This document shows, in pieces, positions 37,911-39,968 of a stretch of 39,968 bases of DNA (position 1 is its first letter; each line of letters opens with the position of its first letter). Position numbers and translations under genes: made by a program. Origin of the DNA: Candidatus Prevotella equi (GTDB taxonomy: Bacteria > Bacteroidota > Bacteroidia > Bacteroidales > Bacteroidaceae); assembly GCA_018065145.1 (NCBI GenBank), contig JAGHTW010000080.1:1-39968 (forward strand), given 5' to 3'. The notes under the pieces are model-generated. The model was not told where the DNA came from, made no database searches, and saw nothing but the letters and a program-made list of their open reading frames with translations.

Positions 37911-37941
37911 AGTCTTTTTGTTATTGTTTAGGTTGATTCTG

Positions 37942-37949
37942 CAAAGTTA
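37942..37949 (-). promoter_or_regulatory. -7 box of the nuclease gene
   Basis: TAACTTTG on the minus strand, about 32 nt before the ATG at 37910. No TTTG box lies at the expected distance, so the promoter is probably weak or regulated. Confidence 0.55.
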
Positions 37950-38038
37950 CCTAAAGTATATCACAAGACCATGAAACTACAGAATTATTAAGAATTATTG
38001 CATGGTGTTAACAGTTCACTTGTAAACTACCTATAACG

Positions 38039-38069
38039 AAAAAGGGATGCACCCAACAGGATGCACCCC
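38039..38069 (-). terminator. Terminator after the 64-aa gene
   Basis: In minus-strand RNA GGGGUGCAUCC, a UGUU loop, GGGUGCAUCCC pairs over 11 bp with two G-U pairs, followed by TTTTT. At DNA level it looks like a direct repeat of GGATGCACCC. Confidence 0.65.
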
Positions 38070-38108
38070 AAACCCTTAAAATATTTATATAACACATTGA
38101 TTAGAAGT

Positions 38109-38303
38109 CTAACGTAATATCCGGGACATATATCCCTGCGAGTCGTTAAAACCTGCGTGATATGACTGCGCTATGATATTATCCAATCTTAACTTGTCCA
38201 TATCACTGAGATTGCTTGTAAGCGTCTTGTATGCATACATACTGTTGACGAATCTCTTGTGAGCCCTAAATGTCGTTTCTTTGTATTTCTGTACGTTCAT
38301 CAT
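38109..38303 (-). CDS. Hypothetical small basic protein (64 aa)
   Basis: A 64-aa helical, basic protein: MMNVQKYKETTFRAHKRFVNSMYAYKTLTSNLSDMDKLRLDNIIAQSYHAGFNDSQGYMSRILR. No family recognised. It is monocistronic with its own promoter and terminator. Its promoter-operator and 5' leader (GGCGGCAAC...AGCGGCA) are near copies of those of the amidoligase gene 22 kb away, so both belong to one regulon. Possibly a small regulator or host-takeover protein. Confidence 0.65.
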   Translation of the reverse strand: MMNVQKYKETTFRAHKRFVNSMYAYKTLTSNLSDMDKLRLDNIIAQSYHAGFNDSQGYMSRILR

Positions 38304-38358
38304 ATACTCTATGCCGCTGTATGGTTGCCGCCCTGTTTTTGGTTAATATTTGATGATA

Positions 38359-38390
38359 CAAAGGTACTATATTAATCTGTACTTTGCAAA
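38359..38390 (-). promoter_or_regulatory. Early promoter of 64-aa gene with palindromic operator
   Basis: TTTG (38387-38390), exactly 20 nt, TACCTTTG (38359-38366). Operator AAGGTAC-N11-GTACTTT (38361-38385) matches the amidoligase operator (16776-16800) at 22 of 25 positions. Confidence 0.8.
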
Positions 38391-38570
38391 TAATTTTAGT
38401 GTTATTATAATATGTTTGCAAATGTTAACAAAATGTTTATTTGTCAACTATTACCTTAACTGAGAGTTAATAAAATGTGTACAAAATCAGCATACATTAT
38501 ATATAAATAGGTCGTAAAATCAGCAAAATACAATTATTTTTGTTTCTTATACAAAAAACTTAACAAAAAG

Positions 38571-38602
38571 TTTGGTAGATTAATAAATTATTTATAACTT
38601 TG
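38571..38602 (+). promoter_or_regulatory. Early promoter of the rightmost operon
   Basis: TTTG (38571-38574), exactly 20 nt, TAACTTTG (38595-38602). The leader of about 60 nt contains the type 2 element (38643-38661). The rest of 38391-38570 is AT-rich with two copies of AAAATCAGCA and no gene. Confidence 0.8.
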
Positions 38603-38642
38603 CAAATGAAATCCTAAGTCCTTCTATTAGGGACTGCGAAAT

Positions 38643-38661
38643 GGTAACATTAAACTAATTT
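38643..38661 (+). repeat. Leader element type 2, copy 3
   Basis: GGTAACATTAAACTAATTT on the plus strand, 10 nt before the ATG at 38671. Exact match to 15730-15748 and 25267-25285 (both minus strand). Confidence 0.75.
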
Positions 38662-38670
38662 ATACTTATT

Positions 38671-39051
38671 ATGACACTTGCTAATTTTAAAGAAGAATGC
38701 CTTGACGCATTGTGCGAAGCAGTGAAGCAAATGCTTTGCGATGATGACAGTTTTACTTGCGCAACCGTCAGCACCAACAATGGTTATCTTGACATCGGTT
38801 ATCATGCTGACGCCAAAGACCACATTGAAGTAATAGTGTATCATGACAACGAGGATGCGAACCACCCGGATTACAACGAGCATGAGCGCATATGTCCACG
38901 TCTTGCTGAGTGTATCAAGCAATATCTCACTGAGAATCTTTCTATATCCGAATTAGAAGAAGAACTCGAAGAAGAAGCGTATTATGATGATATTTGGCAC
39001 CGCAACGGCTTTGAGAGCGAGGCAGATTACATCAGGTACCGTTATGCTTAA
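38671..39051 (+). CDS. Hypothetical acidic protein (126 aa)
   Basis: A 126-aa acidic protein: helix MTLANFKEECLDALCEAVKQMLCDDD, strands CATVSTNNGYLDIGYHADAKDHIEVIVYHDNED, then helices with LTENLSISELEEELEEEAYYDDIWHRNGF. Acidic residues dominate the C-terminal half, reminiscent of DNA-mimic or host-inhibitor proteins, though no specific family is recognised. Secondary-structure order resembles that of the early proteins at 17776 and 18170, which are also helix-beta-helix acidic proteins. First gene of the right-hand operon. Confidence 0.65.
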   Translation: MTLANFKEECLDALCEAVKQMLCDDDSFTCATVSTNNGYLDIGYHADAKDHIEVIVYHDNEDANHPDYNEHERICPRLAECIKQYLTENLSISELEEELEEEAYYDDIWHRNGFESEADYIRYRYA

Positions 39052-39064
39052 ACAATCACTTATC

Positions 39065-39346
39065 ATGGATAAAAATACTGATATTTCATACAGATCATCC
39101 TTTGCATACATTTCAAAGGGTATCGTTATTTTAGGCATCTGTCTCTGGCGCACCTTTGTTGAGTGTGCAACGGACATTGCCAAGTGTTTCGTTAAGCATC
39201 CAGTAGCATTGCTCTTTATCCTTGCAAGCATAGGATATTCATTCTACAGTATGGCAACGGCAAGGGCAGAGCGAGACCACTACGCTAAAGAGAATTATGC
39301 ACAGGAGGTGACTATTGACTCACTGGAAATACTGTTAGGGAAATGA
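39065..39346 (+). CDS. Small membrane protein (93 aa)
   Basis: Start at MDKNTDIS (39065), 13 nt after the previous stop; an in-frame ATG at 39044 would overlap the preceding gene. Two hydrophobic segments, about residues 13-33 (AYISKGIVILGICLWRTFVEC) and 46-62 (HPVALLFILASIGYSFY), are followed by a charged helical tail (ARAERDHYAKENYAQEVTIDSLEILLGK). No family recognised. It overlaps the next ATG by 4 nt. Possibly a membrane-directed host-modifying protein. Confidence 0.6.
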   Translation: MDKNTDISYRSSFAYISKGIVILGICLWRTFVECATDIAKCFVKHPVALLFILASIGYSFYSMATARAERDHYAKENYAQEVTIDSLEILLGK

Positions 39347-39540
39347 TAGACAATACGGCAAAAGATGCTGACATTAATCGCATAAGAGAGATTGAAGCAC
39401 TCTTAACTGACGAGCAGCGCAAGACGATTATGGGTGTTATGGCGAAGTCAAAGAAAGACAAGTACACCAATGTAACAGTCAGGGTGTTCAAAGGTAGAGT
39501 GTTTATAGAGAACTTTTTAAGAAACAAACTAAACAATTAA
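39343..39540 (+). CDS. Hypothetical basic protein (65 aa)
   Basis: A 65-aa protein: helical N-terminus (DADINRIREIEALLTDEQRKTIMGVMAKS) and a basic C-terminal beta unit (KYTNVTVRVFKGRVFIENFLRNKLNN). The VRVFKGRVFIENFL segment looks like a small barrel strand pair. No family recognised. The start overlaps the previous stop (ATGA), so it is coupled to the membrane protein gene. Confidence 0.6.
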   Translation: MIDNTAKDADINRIREIEALLTDEQRKTIMGVMAKSKKDKYTNVTVRVFKGRVFIENFLRNKLNN

Positions 39541-39551
39541 AAATTAAAACT

Positions 39552-39854
39552 ATGACAACAAACATTGGAAAGAAGTGCATCATTCGCACAAACAGAGCAG
39601 GAGTATATTTCGGTGTACTCGCAGATTACAGTTCAGAGACACGTACAGCAGAGATTCACAACTGCCGTAACATTTGGTATTGGGATGGTGCTGCCTCACT
39701 CATGCAACTTGCAACAGAAGGTGTTAAGAGACCTCAACATTGTAAGTTTACCGTTACCGTTGAGCAGATACAGGTAGAAGAGGTTATCGCTATCATACCT
39801 TGCACGACAGAAGCCATTAACAGTATAGAAAGCGTTACAACATGGAAGAAGTAA
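39552..39854 (+). CDS. DUF6948-like phage protein (100 aa)
   Basis: A 100-aa protein with GKKCIIRTNRAGVYFGVLADYSSETRTAEIHNCRNIWYWDGAASLMQLATEGVKRPQHCKFTVTVEQIQVEEVIAIIPCTTEAINSIESV. The phrases AGVYFGVL, CRNIWYWDGAASLMQLA and EVIAIIPCT are characteristic of a small phage family that I associate with DUF6948 (assignment from memory). Biochemical role unknown. The next gene starts within its last four codons. Confidence 0.7.
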   Translation: MTTNIGKKCIIRTNRAGVYFGVLADYSSETRTAEIHNCRNIWYWDGAASLMQLATEGVKRPQHCKFTVTVEQIQVEEVIAIIPCTTEAINSIESVTTWKK

Positions 39855-39968
39855 TAAAGAAGTTCCTGTCAGTCAGCTCTGGCTCTGGCTCTGGCGATGG
39901 CTATGGCTCTGGCGATGGCGATGGCTATGGCTATGGCTATGGCTATGGCTATGGCTATGGCTCTGGCG
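39842..39968 (+). CDS. Gly/Tyr/Ser/Asp hexanucleotide-repeat protein, N-terminus (3' end outside window)
   Basis: Begins MEEVIKKFLSVS, then strict alternation of Gly with Ser, Asp or Tyr encoded by tandem GGCTCT, GGCGAT and GGCTAT units up to the window edge. Each 6-bp unit is two codons, so repeat-number changes keep the frame. Bacteroidota phages carry proteins with such glycine-rich heads followed by a globular domain; here that domain lies outside the window. It overlaps the previous gene by 13 nt. Confidence 0.65.
   Translation, partial: MEEVIKKFLSVSSGSGSGDGYGSGDGDGYGYGYGYGYGYGSG

Overview
The window is most likely part of a temperate siphovirus or prophage of a Bacteroidota host such as Bacteroides or Prevotella. 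Two things support this. There is a coherent siphophage head, tail and lysis gene set. The promoters also follow the Bacteroidota housekeeping form, TTTG, about 20 nt, then TAnnTTTG, rather than -35/-10 boxes. No terminase, portal, head protease or integrase is visible, so the window is a fragment of a larger genome.

Layout. 1-9129 (minus strand) holds fibre and baseplate proteins, a 1200-aa tail hub and a lysis cassette of holin, GH24 endolysin and a probable one-piece spanin. 9275-14920 (minus) is a compact head/tail operon: scaffold, decoration-like protein, capsid, connectors, tail terminator, tail tube, a frameshift-type pair of tail chaperones and a distal-tail-like protein. The 2074-aa tape measure gene, normally next to the chaperones, lies 17 kb away at 27124-33348. 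Between them, 15194-27050 is an early/accessory region. It holds an amidoligase plus glutamine-amidotransferase pair, many small orphan genes, a DNA/RNA 3'-phosphatase, a small metallopeptidase, a Bro-N/KilAC antirepressor, three XRE-type regulators, two candidate non-coding RNAs and an iteron-rich candidate replication origin. 33539-39968 holds a P63C protein, a late small basic protein, a HigBA-like toxin-antitoxin pair, a large EVE-like plus PD-(D/E)XK nuclease (probable defence gene) and an early operon running off the right edge.

Regulation is the most striking aspect. Seven early promoters have a perfect TTTG-N20-TAnnTTTG layout. Four late promoters (lysis/tail, head, tape measure, and the 130-aa protein at 35116) lack that upstream box. 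Instead each carries a 21-bp palindrome, TTCACTA-N7-TAGTGAA, centred 53 bp (51 bp in one case) upstream of the TAnnTTTG box. This looks like an undescribed activator-dependent late regulon, and it ties the displaced tape measure and the orphan 35116 gene to the virion genes. In addition, the repressor-like gene at 18702 sits beside four perfect TATCA-N8-TGATA operators, and several early genes share near-identical mRNA leader sequences.

All functional calls come from reading motifs in the sequence; no database search was run.
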